Shown here piece after piece: positions 21,515 to 32,490 of a stretch of 36,584 bases of DNA. The notes beneath the pieces were generated by a model. It saw only the letters and a list, made by a program, of their open reading frames with translations, was not told where the DNA came from and searched no databases. Source of the DNA: Welwitschia mirabilis (lineage: Eukaryota; Gnetophyta; Gnetopsida; Welwitschiales); NCBI GenBank assembly GCA_051453625.1, contig JBOZIK010000001.1, positions 139,594,658-139,631,241 of the forward strand, read 5' to 3'. Positions within the stretch are counted from its first letter, which is position 1, and each line of letters begins with the position of its first letter. The position numbers were made by a program, and so were the translations under genes.

Positions 21515-21625
21515 CAACCAGAAAAAAATCCTAGGTATTAGATTTAGGCAATTAAGAAATAAAAGGGTAAACAAATTACTTATTCAATGGACCCATTATA
21601 ATCAATAGACATGGAAAAATAGGAA
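21515..21625 (+). pseudogene. C-terminal chromodomain remnant
   Basis: After a frame change the reading gives KILGIRFRQLRNKRVNKLL, then IQWTHYNQ, a stop and TWKN. The pattern of R-x-L-R-N-K, L-x-x-W and T-W is that of the integrase-fused chromodomain of chromoviruses. That domain targets integration by binding modified histones in chromatin. It separates this element from the Tat/Athila elements in the window, which lack it. Confidence 0.75.
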
Positions 21626-21836
21626 GTACATGTAAGAAATATACCCTATAATTTTTAATAATAAAGTCTAATATATCATGTTTATATTGTGTGTTGTATT
21701 ATCAATGTATCTATAATTGAATAATATCTCTTCTTTCCCATTATGCCTTGTAGATCCTACAAAAAATAATTTAGAGAAGCAAGGATTTAGAAATGCTACA
21801 GGTAAAGGAGAGATCATACTTGAGGACGAGCATGAT

Positions 21837-21853
21837 TCCTAAGAGGAAGGGAA
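21837..21853 (+). other. Polypurine tract of the chromovirus
   Basis: TCCTAAGAGGAAGGGAA ends directly at the TG of the 3' LTR. It follows TTGAGGACGAGCATGATT, a sequence context common just before the 3' LTR of plant chromoviruses. It would prime plus-strand DNA synthesis. Confidence 0.85.
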
Positions 21854-22271
21854 TGTAATGTTCCAAAATCATTAATTTCATAATAATTTGTGTTAAGTGC
21901 TAATGAAGCATGGTTAACGAGAGATATGTATGGGTGTTACTCAAATATGTAAAGATGTATCTTTTTATTATGTAATATAATCTTATGGCATTAGGTGGAG
22001 ATGGATAAACTAGGTGAATGTAATTGACAACAACCTAGGCTAATCCCAAAGGGTTCCAAGAGGGGGACAAAGGTTATAGTCCATGTCTTTACCTATAATT
22101 ACTATACCAAGTATGCTTACTAATGATGTGAAATGCAATCTGCTACTACCAATAATAAAAGGCTGTTTCTCTTCAAATCATTCCTTGTTATTTCTATGAA
22201 TCCTAGAATATTATTTTTAATGTTCTTTTTTTATACAAAGTAGTAAAAACATAGCAAAAATGGACATTACA
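21854..22271 (+). repeat. Chromovirus 3' LTR
   Basis: Starts TGTAATGTTC and ends GGACATTACA. It pairs with 12932-13348 at about 82% identity by hand count, with indels limited to about a base. It is preceded by the polypurine tract and followed by the right TTAAT target duplication. Confidence 0.93.
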
Positions 22272-22276
22272 TTAAT
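22272..22276. repeat. Target-site duplication TTAAT, right copy
   Basis: Identical to 12927-12931. Removing 12932-22276 rejoins the two halves of the copia RT reading. Confidence 0.9.
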
Positions 22277-22660
22277 ATTACCATATCTCTCTTATATCTT
22301 TCATCTGATTTTACATAAGTTTATATCTATAAGGGCTTTCTAAACTAAAACCCTTGAATAATCCATTAATTTTCTTAGACTATAACTAAAAATCTTAGTT
22401 TTGATCATATAGGAATTTTCTTGGTCTTCATAGTTTTGAGTTGTATTACTTAATTTCAAAGCCATTAAGTTGAGTTATATAGACTACTTCTTCAAGATAT
22501 ACACTTAAAAATGTATATTTAATATCAAAATGAAATAGAGTCTTTTTATATTATATTACTAAGAAATCATATGATATAATGTTTAATAAGGATGAAACTG
22601 ATTCACTATAATAGATTCATTTTGTTTGTGAAAAACATTTAATAACATATCTATTCTTGT
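22272..22660 (-). pseudogene. Copia RT N-terminal half
   Basis: On the minus strand, RYVIKCFSQTK near 22655-22620 corresponds to the R-L-V-A-K-G-F motif region. FHFDIKYTFLSVYLEEVVYI at about 22530-22470 is the unmistakable copia palm motif with the first catalytic Asp, continued by TQLNGFEIK. The sequence then runs into the chromovirus junction, where the xxDD box would lie about five codons downstream of the insertion point. There it reads FIYNYNI, so both aspartates appear lost. Confidence 0.8.
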
Positions 22661-23560
22661 AATTATTAATTGTATCACCTTAATTAGACTTAATATAAAA
22701 AATTTTATCTGTATTAATAAGATTTCTCATTTCTTTTTGTGATTTTTGAACTTAATTCTTTAGGATCATATCATAATCATTCTTTATTTACTTTTTTCAA
22801 TTTGGATTTTCAAAGTATTCTTTTATGCTAGTTAGTCCTTTACACTTGTTCATTAAAAGTTGAAATAAATTCTCATCCTCTTCATGTGGCTTGATTTGGA
22901 TTTTCTTCCACTAAATGTTTTTAGTTTGGATTTTCTTCTACTAGATGTTTTTCAACTTCATATAATGAATCATGAAATTGTCTTACCTAACATGGAATTT
23001 ATGTTTCATTAACTAAAAAAGGGATTTATTCATCATCATCATCTATAATATGAATACTACTTTCTTTAATTTTTGTGCTATTAGTTAATCCAATGATTAG
23101 AGAATTTAATATTGAGATGATAAATCAAATTCATTTTAGTCTGATTCATACCTTTATTAATAACTAATGTTCTCTCTCAATTACTCAAAATTAAGTCATC
23201 AAATGGTGTGAATAAAATATAACTATTATCCATAGCTATTTTTTTAAGATTAATATCTTAGATAATAATGACACTTATAAAGGTTGAATCTTATACTTGA
23301 TAGAACTTCTTTTTGTTTAAATAATCAAGAATAAAAGAGATTTTTTGGTTACTATGAAATATGAATAAGAAATTTGCTTTCAAAATTTTTGTATGATTAT
23401 AAAATAAATTTTCATTGAGACATTCTTATTTTAGTAGTATTAACATGTAAAAATTGGAATTTATCTCAAGTATATAAGGATAATTTATTATAATGAAGAT
23501 ATTAATTTGACTAATTTAATCCAAAAAATATGTCTTTGACTATTTTCTATGCTACACTTA
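22661..23560 (-). pseudogene. Copia integrase C-terminus and IN-RT linker
   Basis: The minus strand gives HVNTTKIRMSQ near 23450-23420 and DYLNKKKFYQV then DSTFISVIII (about 23325-23265). The latter resembles the integrase C-terminal pattern with K-G-Y-K and F-Y-V-S. A variable acidic linker follows (IIDDDDE near 23040, EVEKHLVEENPN near 22955), typical of the region between copia integrase and RT. A short duplication in the linker repeats HLVEENPN twice (about 22960-22900). Confidence 0.6.
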
Positions 23561-24787
23561 ATCTTACATATTTCACCATAACATTTTCAAAAAATGAAAA
23601 GCATTTTATAAAATGTATCATAGACTAAAGCTAAATAGGTAAAAATCACCAATGATGCTAATTACGTATAAGATGGTGATAGTTATTTAATGGAACCTCC
23701 CTGTAAAATTTCATTCTAAAATTGTCATGAAAAAGCTATCAACTTTTTATTGTGGGATTCTTTAGTTACTAAATCAAAAACAACCATTATCTATAGTGAC
23801 ATGTGGTAGTGGCATAGAAGATGCATGATACTAATATGTGATAATGACATGTGATGTTAATGTTAGAGACACATAACGATAGAATTGGTTGGTAGAGGCA
23901 TCATGATCCAAAGGGTAAATATTAAACACATTGTAATAAACTCTATCAAATACTATGAGACAAATATATAGACCAGTCTACCTAATGCTATATAACAAAT
24001 AATTATAACTCCCATCTATTACTAAAATTCAAAGATCCAAATCACATTCCTATGTTTTTCTATAATAAGGGCTAAGCATCCCTTCTTAAAGGGGATTTAG
24101 TTGGTGAAAGATTTGGAGTGGAGCATTATTACATTCTTTCTAAGATGTTTCTTTGAGAGTGAGCTAACTACAAGGATAGATTTAATGTGTTTATAGTAAT
24201 TTTACTTTCTTCCTTCAATGTGTCTCCTATATTTTTATGAATTATTAGTTATTTGTCCTTGATTTTGAGTTGCAAGTAATATTATACTTTTAATTCTTGA
24301 ATGAGACTACATTATTAAGTATATTTATTCACTAAATGATTTTCTTAAGATCATTTCTTAGTTTTAGTCATCTTATTAAATGGATCTTGAGAATTTTCAT
24401 TATTACTTTTCATTCTTATGTTAGGCTAGGAATAATCAAGGTGACTAAAGAATTCATCAATACTCCTCTAGTGAATGAGATTATGTCACCATAATCTAAG
24501 CTATAATAACTTAGTAATATAAGGTTTATTTTAGAAATATATAGTATATTATTAGAGAGAAGATTTTATTATTTAATTATTAATGTTAAACCTTCAAAAC
24601 TAGCTCATTTTCCTACTTTTCCATTAAATTTCACTCTCATTTCACTCTTTTTTCCCCCTTTAAATACTTAAAAGTTAGAGAATTTGTGTTATCGCTATTT
24701 AGTTTTTACCTTTATGAAACGAATGACATTGGAACTCTACTACAATGAGGATCTTACTTTACAAGTTATAAAAGCTAAACACAAACA
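23560..24787 (+). repeat. Athila-type LTR, copy B (5' LTR, approximate left end)
   Basis: Alignable with copy C from about AAAGCATTTT (23610 versus 26125) to the PBS-side end, with blocks such as GCTAAATAGGTAAAAATCACCAATGA and AACCTCCCTGTAAAATTTC. It contains the short motif array GACATGTGGTAGTGGCATAG (about 23800-23860) shared with copy A. The right end is set by the PBS. The left end is uncertain by some tens of bases. Confidence 0.65.
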
Positions 24788-24792
24788 AAGTT

Positions 24793-24810
24793 TGGCGCCA
24801 TTGCTAGGGA
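24793..24810 (+). other. Athila-type primer binding site
   Basis: TGGCGCCATTGCTAGGGA is very close to the TGGCGCCGTTGCCGGGGA site used by Athila/Tat elements (complementary to tRNA-Asp). The differences are G-to-A and C-to-T changes. It lies five bases after the LTR end. Confidence 0.85.
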
Positions 24811-26085
24811 TAATAGCAAGATATCTTCATATAATGCACATAATCATTTCTTTCTTACAATTTTTTAAAGTTTAGTTTTTCAATCTTTTAAAATTTCTAG
24901 TGATTGAAACAGATCCCTTATAGTATTATCTAAAAATCTCTTCTTCATTTTTCTTTTTTCTTTTTTTAGTGTTCTATTTTATTTTCATACTTTCTAGTGG
25001 TGGATACTAGGATGTTTTTACTCTAACTTGAATTTTAATTTTTATAACAAATATTTTATGGTTATATGTATAATAATTTTTTTATAGGTTTGCAACATAA
25101 ATGAAAATAAAAAAGGACATTAAAAACTTAATAAGAAATTCCCCTTTTATTTTTCTTTATTCTATAATTTTTCTTACTAGCTATTTTTAGGTTTTTTATT
25201 TCTTTTCATTTTAGCTATTAAATTTTTTTATATATAAACATTTTTACATATATCTCATTTCTCTATCATTTTTATTTTTTATATTTATTTTATATCATTC
25301 ATTATGTGAATTAGTTTTTATAGTTATGAATGTAATGACTTTCTTTTTTTAAACCATTTCTCTAAAAAGGATTAGATTTATCATGAATAGTAATTAATAA
25401 TATTAGCTTTTTAATGAATTTTCTACTTAAACCAAAATGTTTTCTTACCCCTTTTAATACTTTCTAATATTGAGTTGCTCTTGAAACCTCATAGATTTTT
25501 AGAAACATGATCTTAATGGTGAATTTTATAAACTATGTTATAAACCTTAACTTGGGTTGAAAACTTAATCCTTTTGGTAGATTATATGAAATATCTTTTA
25601 AATTCTAAATCAATTCTAACATTCAAAGTACGTCTTTTTATGATAACTAATAAAAATTCTTATAATTTTACTAATCACCTTCAACCTAAAAAAAATGTAG
25701 GAGATTACCTTCAACTTAAGAAAACTATAATGGATTACTTTCAACATCAATACTTAAATACCCCTTCATGTTTTCCTCAACTACCTAGTGCATACATAGA
25801 TCAACCTCTTTATAACCTTGAGTTTGAAAACCCTTGATTTAAACAAAAGAGTATGATCATATGTTTCTTATCCTCTTATTAATATTTTTTACCCTCCAAA
25901 CCTTGTCCTTAATTCATGTTTTCTTTTATATTTTTCATCATTTGACCAATATCCTTTATCTTCTCCCTTGTATCATTCATTTTTTCATCAATAACATTTT
26001 GCTTTTGATAATCATTACACTACTTTAAATTCTTTAAAGAAGATCCTATAAAGGTTTTTGGATAGCATAGCCAGAATTCTTAATG
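24811..26085 (+). other. Internal region of the non-autonomous element
   Basis: Mostly AT-rich sequence with many T runs and no gag or pol motif I can recognise. An 87-codon open frame at 25574-25837 contains a 30-bp tandem repeat and ends PSAYIDQPLYNLEFENP. It may be a decayed gag N-terminus, but nothing diagnostic is present. No polypurine tract was identified before copy C. Confidence 0.45.
25677..25750 (+). repeat. 30-bp tandem repeat, about 2.4 copies
   Basis: Units are ACCTTCAACCTAAAAAAAAT... (25677-25706), ACCTTCAACTTAAGAAAACT... (25707-25736) and the start of a third, ACTTTCAACATC (25737). The unit length is a multiple of three, so the open frame repeats L-Q-x-K-K-x-x-x-D-Y. Confidence 0.75.
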
Positions 26086-26583
26086 TCCCTCTCATTCTTC
26101 CTTCATTCAACCAATGAGCACCTAAAGCATTTTGGAGCATGTTATATATCATTAGAGCTAAATAGATAGAAACCAATAGAAGTATCAATTACTTGTAAGC
26201 AATTCTAGTTATTTGATAATATTACCTCCAAACTTATATTATAAAACTATCATAGAAACATTATCAACTCCTAGTTATGGGATTAGTTATTACTACCTTG
26301 AAAATAATATTTACCCATAGTTGCATGTAATGATAACATAGAAGATACATAATAGTGATACTTATAAAGAACATGTAGTGGTGATATTAAAGATACATGG
26401 CAAGCATAGTTGGTAGAAACATCATAATCCAAATTATGAGTTTTGAATTCATAATGATAACCTCCACCAAATACTACAAGACGGAAGATCCAAGCCACTC
26501 TACCTAATGCTACATGATAAAGAACTATAACTATCGATATAACATTAAAAGGCAAATATTCCAAGGACCTTAATCTTGTCTTT

Positions 26584-26702
<119 letters not shown>

Positions 26703-26868
26703 AAAGTATCCCTTATTAAAGGAAACATAGGTAGCAAATACGTTTTAGTAGATCATTCTTCATTATTTCTTTCTAAGCTTTCCCTTTAGAAGTGAGCTGT
26801 CTTCAAAGTTAGCTTTATTGAATTCTATAGAAACCTTAGTTTCTTTCTTTAATATAGTGTGATTCTTC

Positions 26869-27486
26869 NNNNNNNNNNNNNNNNNNNNNNNNNNNNNNNN
26901 NNNNNNNNNNNNNNNNNNNNNNNNNNNNNNNNNNNNNNNNNNNNNNNNNNNNNNNNNNNNNNNNNNNNNNNNNNNNNNNNNNNNNNNNNNNNNNNNNNNN
27001 NNNNNNNNNNNNNNNNNNNNNNNNNNNNNNNNNNNNNNNNNNNNNNNNNNNNNNNNNNNNNNNNNNNNNNNNNNNNNNNNNNNNNNNNNNNNNNNNNNNN
27101 NNNNNNNNNNNNNNNNNNNNNNNNNNNNNNNNNNNNNNNNNNNNNNNNNNNNNNNNNNNNNNNNNNNNNNNNNNNNNNNNNNNNNNNNNNNNNNNNNNNN
27201 NNNNNNNNNNNNNNNNNNNNNNNNNNNNNNNNNNNNNNNNNNNNNNNNNNNNNNNNNNNNNNNNNNNNNNNNNNNNNNNNNNNNNNNNNNNNNNNNNNNN
27301 NNNNNNNNNNNNNNNNNNNNNNNNNNNNNNNNNNNNNNNNNNNNNNNNNNNNNNNNNNNNNNNNNNNNNNNNNNNNNNNNNNNNNNNNNNNNNNNNNNNN
27401 NNNNNNNNNNNNNNNNNNNNNNNNNNNNNNNNNNNNNNNNNNNNNNNNNNNNNNNNNNNNNNNNNNNNNNNNNNNNNNNNNNNNNN
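26869..27486. other. Assembly gap (618 N)
   Basis: The gap lies within LTR copy C. In copy B the corresponding interval holds roughly 200-300 bp, so the stated gap length may be nominal. Confidence 0.95.
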
Positions 27487-27855
27487 ATAAAAATAATTAG
27501 GGAATTCTCCAACACTTATTTGATAAATGATATTATGTCATCATGATCTGAGTTATAATGACTTAATAATCTAAGATTTATTTTAGTAATTTATAATATA
27601 TTATTAAAAACAAGGTTTGTTAATTAAGAATTCAAGTTAAATCTTTAGATTTAGCACATTTTCAAAGTTTTCCATTAATGTTCCCTCTCATATCACTCTT
27701 AGTTTTTAGTTTATTTTGAATCCTTGCAAGTTAGATAATTACGTGTCATCTCTGTTTATTTTTCTACCTTGATTTATCCATGTGGAAAGAATGATATTGG
27801 GAATCTAATATGATAGGGATTTCAATTTATAAATTATAAAATCCAGATATGAATA

Positions 27856-28455
27856 GGTAGATCTTCATTTAGAGTTATGGTTTGAAGTTAAAGTTTGAGG
27901 ACAAATAATTATTCTAATAGCTTCTATTTATGAAAATATGGAAGGGATGTTTTATCTAAGATATTACTTATTATTTTCACAATTATTCTATTTTCTCTTT
28001 CATTCATTCCACTAAGCTAAGTTATATAAGATGTAGGTACTTCATGTTGAATTCTAGCATTTTCAACTTCATTAAGAAACTTAGTTCACATGTATTCTCT
28101 TATTCTATTTATTTTAAAATTTTTAATTTGTATATTCATTTAATCTTTAGTTGCTGCATGAAATATTTAAAAGTATTAGGATTTTAAGATCTATTTCACA
28201 AGAAATGTATAAATCAAATCCTTTGGTAATCATCAATGAAGGTAAGAAAATAGTTTTATTCTTTTAGGGATAAAACTAGTAATGTTTTACATAGGTCACT
28301 ATTGATTAGTTTATGTTTTGTGTTTTCACTCTTTCCTTCTATTATTTGGAAATGGCTTATGATATATTTTTCAAATCTAACAAGAATTACAAAATACCCC
28401 TTTAGCTTTAAGATTTAAAATTTTATTACTTAATTAGTGTATTTTTTGAGAAATG
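27856..28455 (-). pseudogene. Copia integrase core remnant
   Basis: On the minus strand a zinc-region trace (GVFCNSC and HKPFPNNRRK, near 28410-28330) is followed by LTFIDDYQRI (about 28245-28215), which holds the D-D-Y motif. Near 28055-27975 is FLNEVENARIQHEVPTSYI, then LSGMNERENRIIV, where the Glu of the D-D-E triad is retained. The end near 27900 reads AEAIRIIICPQT. Several frameshifts are needed to join these. The protein would continue at 23560 across the inserted Athila element. Confidence 0.72.
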
Positions 28456-28719
28456 TTAAAGGTCATTTTTCTCTAAACTTTGGTGCCAAATAATTTCTTT
28501 ATATATATTAGTAGTTGAAAGTGCTTTATGAGTATCTTGTTTTACTTGTAAGAGAAAAATTTTACCTTCTTGAATTGTTCTAGTATGTTTTCCTCTCTTT
28601 TTTATAATGTAACATGATTTATTTTTATTTTTCAACTCTATAATCATCTTAAATAAAGATAGAATTAATATTAAATTCATCTTGAAGTTTGAAAAATAAA
28701 GGATATTCATTAAGATCAA
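28456..28719 (-). pseudogene. Copia GAG-preintegrase domain
   Basis: An 87-codon open stretch reads FSNFKMNLILILSLFKM, IIELKNKNKSCYIIKKRGK, GKIFLLQV and ends IYKEIIWHQSLEK. The pattern of N-L-I-S, a basic middle and a final W-H-x-x-L-x-H is that of the GAG-preintegrase domain. The last histidine is asparagine-like decayed. It lies directly upstream of the integrase core in the same orientation. Confidence 0.78.
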
Positions 28720-29770
28720 GAAATATAGCTCTATAGTTCCCTATTGACCTATTATTAAGTTTTTTAATCGATAATGGCTACACATTTTATGATGCTATTT
28801 AGGATTATTACATGCTTCTGGAAGAACTAGGTATTATTAGTGTACTACGTAATGCTCATCTTTTACTATTACTTATTAAATTGCAAAGAATTCTTCTTAA
28901 TGAATAACATTATTAGTTATAATTTTAATTCATGAATTTTTATCCTTTTTTTCTTTGCTATTTTTATTCTTTTTATCATACTTTATCATTGTGAGTGATT
29001 TGGATTTTTAAAAGAGTTATTTTACAAAATTATCTTATTATAGAATTTTTAAAACTTTAATCTCATATTATTTCTTGGATCTAATAAATATTATTTCATC
29101 ATGTTTTATCTTTTAATAAATTTTCACATTAACTATTATTTTTTTAAAAATGTTTTAATACTTTACAAGACACGGTAAACTTCAGTGAAAAAGACAAAAG
29201 TAAGATGATATTAATCATTTCTTTATCTGACATAGAACCTTATTCTTTAATTCGTACTCTTAGCTTGATGATATTGTTCTCTAATTATGTGATATCTTTG
29301 TGATTTTCAAGTCTAATGATGAAGAGTTTAATAATTGATTATTATTTATGTGCTTTCTTTTTTTCGATTTCAAATGTTTTTTATAAGAAGTTTCAAAGAT
29401 ATTTAAGGTTCTTTATGCATGAATTAAAGAATAAACTTCATTGCTAATATTCATTACCATAATAAGACTAGCCAGTCATCACCCATTATTCTTTGTTATA
29501 GATACATTACATTTATGAAGTATTCAAGTTCTTATTAAACTATATTCCAAATGTTTTATTCCAAATGAGTAAGTTTCATCTGGTTCCTAAGAAATCATTC
29601 TAATATATTGATTATGATAAAGGTAACATATGCTTTTCTATCTTTAATTCTATGGTAATATCTTAATACTAAATTTCTTTACAAGTACTAGAAAAGTATT
29701 TTCATTAAGTTTTTTATATTATGTACTACTATCAAATTTGTAATCTATCTTAATTCCATGTTCATGATTG
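28720..29770 (-). pseudogene. Copia gag remnant (UBN2-type)
   Basis: The minus strand near 29430-29370 reads FETSYKKHLKSKKEST. Around 29235-29160 it reads MSDKEMINIILL and SLKFTVSCKVLKH. These blocks, in this order, correspond to the middle and end of the UBN2-type Gag of copia elements. Zinc knuckle and protease motifs between 28720 and 29100 are too decayed to point out. The position just downstream of the PBS supports the call. Confidence 0.6.
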
Positions 29771-29771
29771 T

Positions 29772-29783
29772 GCTCTGGTATCA
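29772..29783 (-). other. Primer binding site of the nested copia element
   Basis: The plus strand reads GCTCTGGTATCA, so the minus strand is TGATACCAGAGC. That is two transitions from the tRNA-iMet complement TGGTATCAGAGC. It directly abuts the LTR (TGTTGAG at 29784). Confidence 0.75.
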
Positions 29784-29952
29784 TGTTGAGTATTTATGTA
29801 AAAGTGAAATAGAGTATAGGAATTATTAAGAAAACACAAAATGAAAAGACATTAACATAAATTGAAAATAGGAAAAACATATAATAGACTTTATGAATTA
29901 AATGAATAAATTACAATTAAATCACATTCATTTGATGTAACATAAGATAGTT

Positions 29953-30014
<62 letters not shown>

Positions 30015-30270
30015 TTACATAAAGAGATCTGAATCTTTATAAAGCATGCATGAATAGTTACATTATTTCATTAGGATTAATTAACTAATTTATTTACATA
30101 GTTTTATTAATTATAACTTAGAAGTTTATTTTACTAGTGTCAAATTTATTGTAAATAAAACATATTAATTAAAATGTATTTCATGTTTTTTGTTTTATCA
30201 AAGAATTAATTTGATTTTTTACAAAAAAATAAATCTTCTAAATACACATAATTTTTATGGTATTTGAAGA
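29784..30270 (-). repeat. 5' LTR of the nested copia element (right copy)
   Basis: Starts TGTTGAGTATTTATG next to the PBS and shares long blocks with 11576-12090, for example GAATTAAATGAATAAATTACAATT and AAAACATATTAATTAAAATGTATTTC. It contains a pure AGAT microsatellite missing from the other LTR. The distal end is approximate. Confidence 0.72.
29954..30015 (+). repeat. (AGAT)n microsatellite
   Basis: About 62 bp of uninterrupted AGAT, roughly 15.5 units, inside the right copia LTR. Its purity contrasts with the heavy decay around it, so it is recent. Confidence 0.97.
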
Positions 30271-31179
30271 GCTTAAAAAGTATTACATTACTATATTAAT
30301 TATAAAGAACATTTCTATGTATTCGAATATTTTTATTTGTGTTTATTATTGATGGCTACCATTATCCTATTCTTATTGCTTTAATGTTAGATTGGTAGCT
30401 TGTTGGCTTTAAAAAGGCATTGTCTTTCTTAATTACATAAGCCTAGTATGTTGATTAGTTTTTATAATAATTTAATCTCTTTATGATGCTTCTTTTATCA
30501 TGCATCATTGTTTTTTTCCTTTATTAGAAGAATCTATGATTTTACTCTTTAGCATATACATTAAAACAATTCCATTAAAAAAGTTTTCTTTAAGCATATA
30601 AATTAGAATAATAACTTAGTAGTTTTGTTGTATAATCCTTTCTTTCCTTTCTAATTACTTCATAGTCTATTAGCTATTATTACATAGTGTAATAAACTTC
30701 AGCTTAAACATGAATATGAGAATTTCCAAGTGGATATCTTTATTAAATTTGAAATCTTCCATTGCTTTTAAAAATTAATCATTTTCTTTAGTAATTTATT
30801 CATCAAGATTTACTTATTGATTGCACACTTTGGCATCTAGGGATTTTTAACCTAGAATACCCTTAATGCAATGCATCTAGAAGTTTTAGTTATATTTTTT
30901 ATCAATTATTTTAATATAAATATTTGGATTTGAACATGAAAAATTATTATAATATTAAAATTTTAGAAAATTTATTATTATTTAGCTTTTTTTAAAATAA
31001 TAATACTCATCTAAAATATCTTTAGACAGTTATTTATTTTATTACTTTATATCAATTTGTGAAATCATAAAAGTAATTTAAGATTTTAAAGGATAAATTC
31101 TTATTCTTTTTATAATTTAAATATCTAGAACAAAATCATATTTTATGAAATATTTATTTTTGTCTTCAAACTAAAGTAG
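30271..31179. other. Unassigned AT-rich sequence
   Basis: I see no retroelement domain or long open frame. A minus-strand fragment near 30770-30720 reads KAMEDFKFNKDIHLEI and looks protein-like, but has no recognisable family. This interval may be the older sequence that the copia element entered. Confidence 0.3.
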
Positions 31180-32480
31180 AAAAGGCCCATATTAAGGTTA
31201 ATTACTTATGTAGTATTTGATGCTAATTTGTAGGAATTTCATGGTGTATTTGAGTGCTTTTACAGGAAATTTACATAGGTTTGGATGCAATACTGATAAT
31301 TATGAAGATCTAATAGGATGATCAATGAAAAATGGGATTCTTAGCATATTTGGATCTTTTTTAGGATTATTCTGATATTGGATACTTGGAAGAAGGATTC
31401 ATCATTAAAAATAATGACTTATCTTTGAGATTGGAGATAAGGAAATGTATCATCCCCTCTGTCACCTCCATGATAAATAGGATGATAACACTACTAAAAT
31501 GGATAAAATATATGGGGATGACAATAAGGCATGAATCTGATAAATTACCTTTTAATGTAGGGTGACATCCCCTATGCCATCCCCATGATAGTCAAAGTGA
31601 TAGGTATTTTTCTATTATCAGAAAGAATTATCTATGGAATTAGGTTAGGAAATCCATTTGGGATGTTAGGGTTTTTTCCCCTAACTTTTAGGGTTGATTT
31701 TCTAGAAATTCAATGTAAAACTACAAATACCCATCCCCTTCTTCATTTTTATTTCCATCTTTTATACCTAATATGCTTATGATAGAGGACTTAAGAATAA
31801 GAGGTCCATCCAATGACTACAGAAAGGAGTTTTCTTGGTGTTAGTTTAAGTCTCTTCCATTGAGAAGATACTATTTTGTTATAAGTGGATGTAAAGATTA
31901 TTTAATTAATCCAATTACTATTTAAATCAGTATAATTGCTATTGTCATTGTAATTCTGTGTATGTCCTTTATGGTTTACATTGATCATACTTTAAAGTGA
32001 CAATTCTATTATTTATCTAGATCATAATGGAAATCTTTGCTAAGGTTGATCTTGGTTAGAATTATACTTGCATTTATATTCCATTCCATTTCACATTGCA
32101 TTTTATATTGGTAGATCTCGTAGTCCATGTTGATTAGGAATAATTTAGGTACTCTTCTTAATTGATCTAAATTATGGAGAAGATAGTTCTTATAACAAAA
32201 GGATTAGAAATCAATAGGATTAATTACAGTTCCATTTGCATTTCATTTTCATTTATTTGCATTGCATTTACTTGTTTATTTACTTTTAGTTATCATAAGA
32301 AAAAAATAAAAAAATCTTGAAAATCAATTTTCTAACTCTTAGCATAGTTCCTTCATTGTGATTACAAAATTTGGTTGAACTTCTGTCTATACTAGCATGT
32401 GTTTTTCTACAAGTTATTTGATTTAAAGATTTATGTAGAGGACTTCAAGATTGCATAAATTCATACCACAACATTTTAGT
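31180..32480 (+). repeat. Probable 5' LTR of Tat/Athila element 2
   Basis: The sequence starts around GTATTTGATGCTAATTTGTAGGAATTTC and runs to a decayed PBS-like ATTTTAGTGCCAATGATG near 32472-32490. It contains imperfect CATCCCC...CCATGATA palindromic units (31451-31475, 31562-31590). CTACAAATACCCATCCCC (about 31719) may be a decayed TATA box. Without the partner LTR in the window the limits are inferred. Confidence 0.45.
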
Positions 32481-32490
32481 GCCAATGATG

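Larger units (their letters stand above)
12932..22271 (+). mobile_element. Complete but decayed chromodomain Ty3/gypsy element (chromovirus)
   Basis: The element is 9,340 bp between perfect TTAAT target duplications. The order is 5' LTR (417 bp), tRNA-iMet PBS, an antisense gene-like block, a minisatellite-like array, gag, protease, RT, RNase H, integrase with C-terminal chromodomain, polypurine tract and 3' LTR (418 bp). The chromodomain and PBS identify a plant chromovirus; I did not assign a subclade. By hand count the LTRs differ at roughly 74 of 417 aligned positions (about 82% identity), most of them transitions. The insertion is therefore old, and it is younger than the copia element it interrupts. 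All enzymes carry stops or active-site changes. Confidence 0.93.

Noticed and set aside
26763-27515. Long open frames across the 26869-27486 gap
   Set aside because: These are artefacts of N. The flanks belong to LTR copy C.
28480-28500. TTTGGTGCCAAAT as an Athila-type PBS
   Set aside because: Only a 9-base resemblance, lying inside the readable copia GAG-preintegrase domain on the minus strand, where it encodes the W-H motif.
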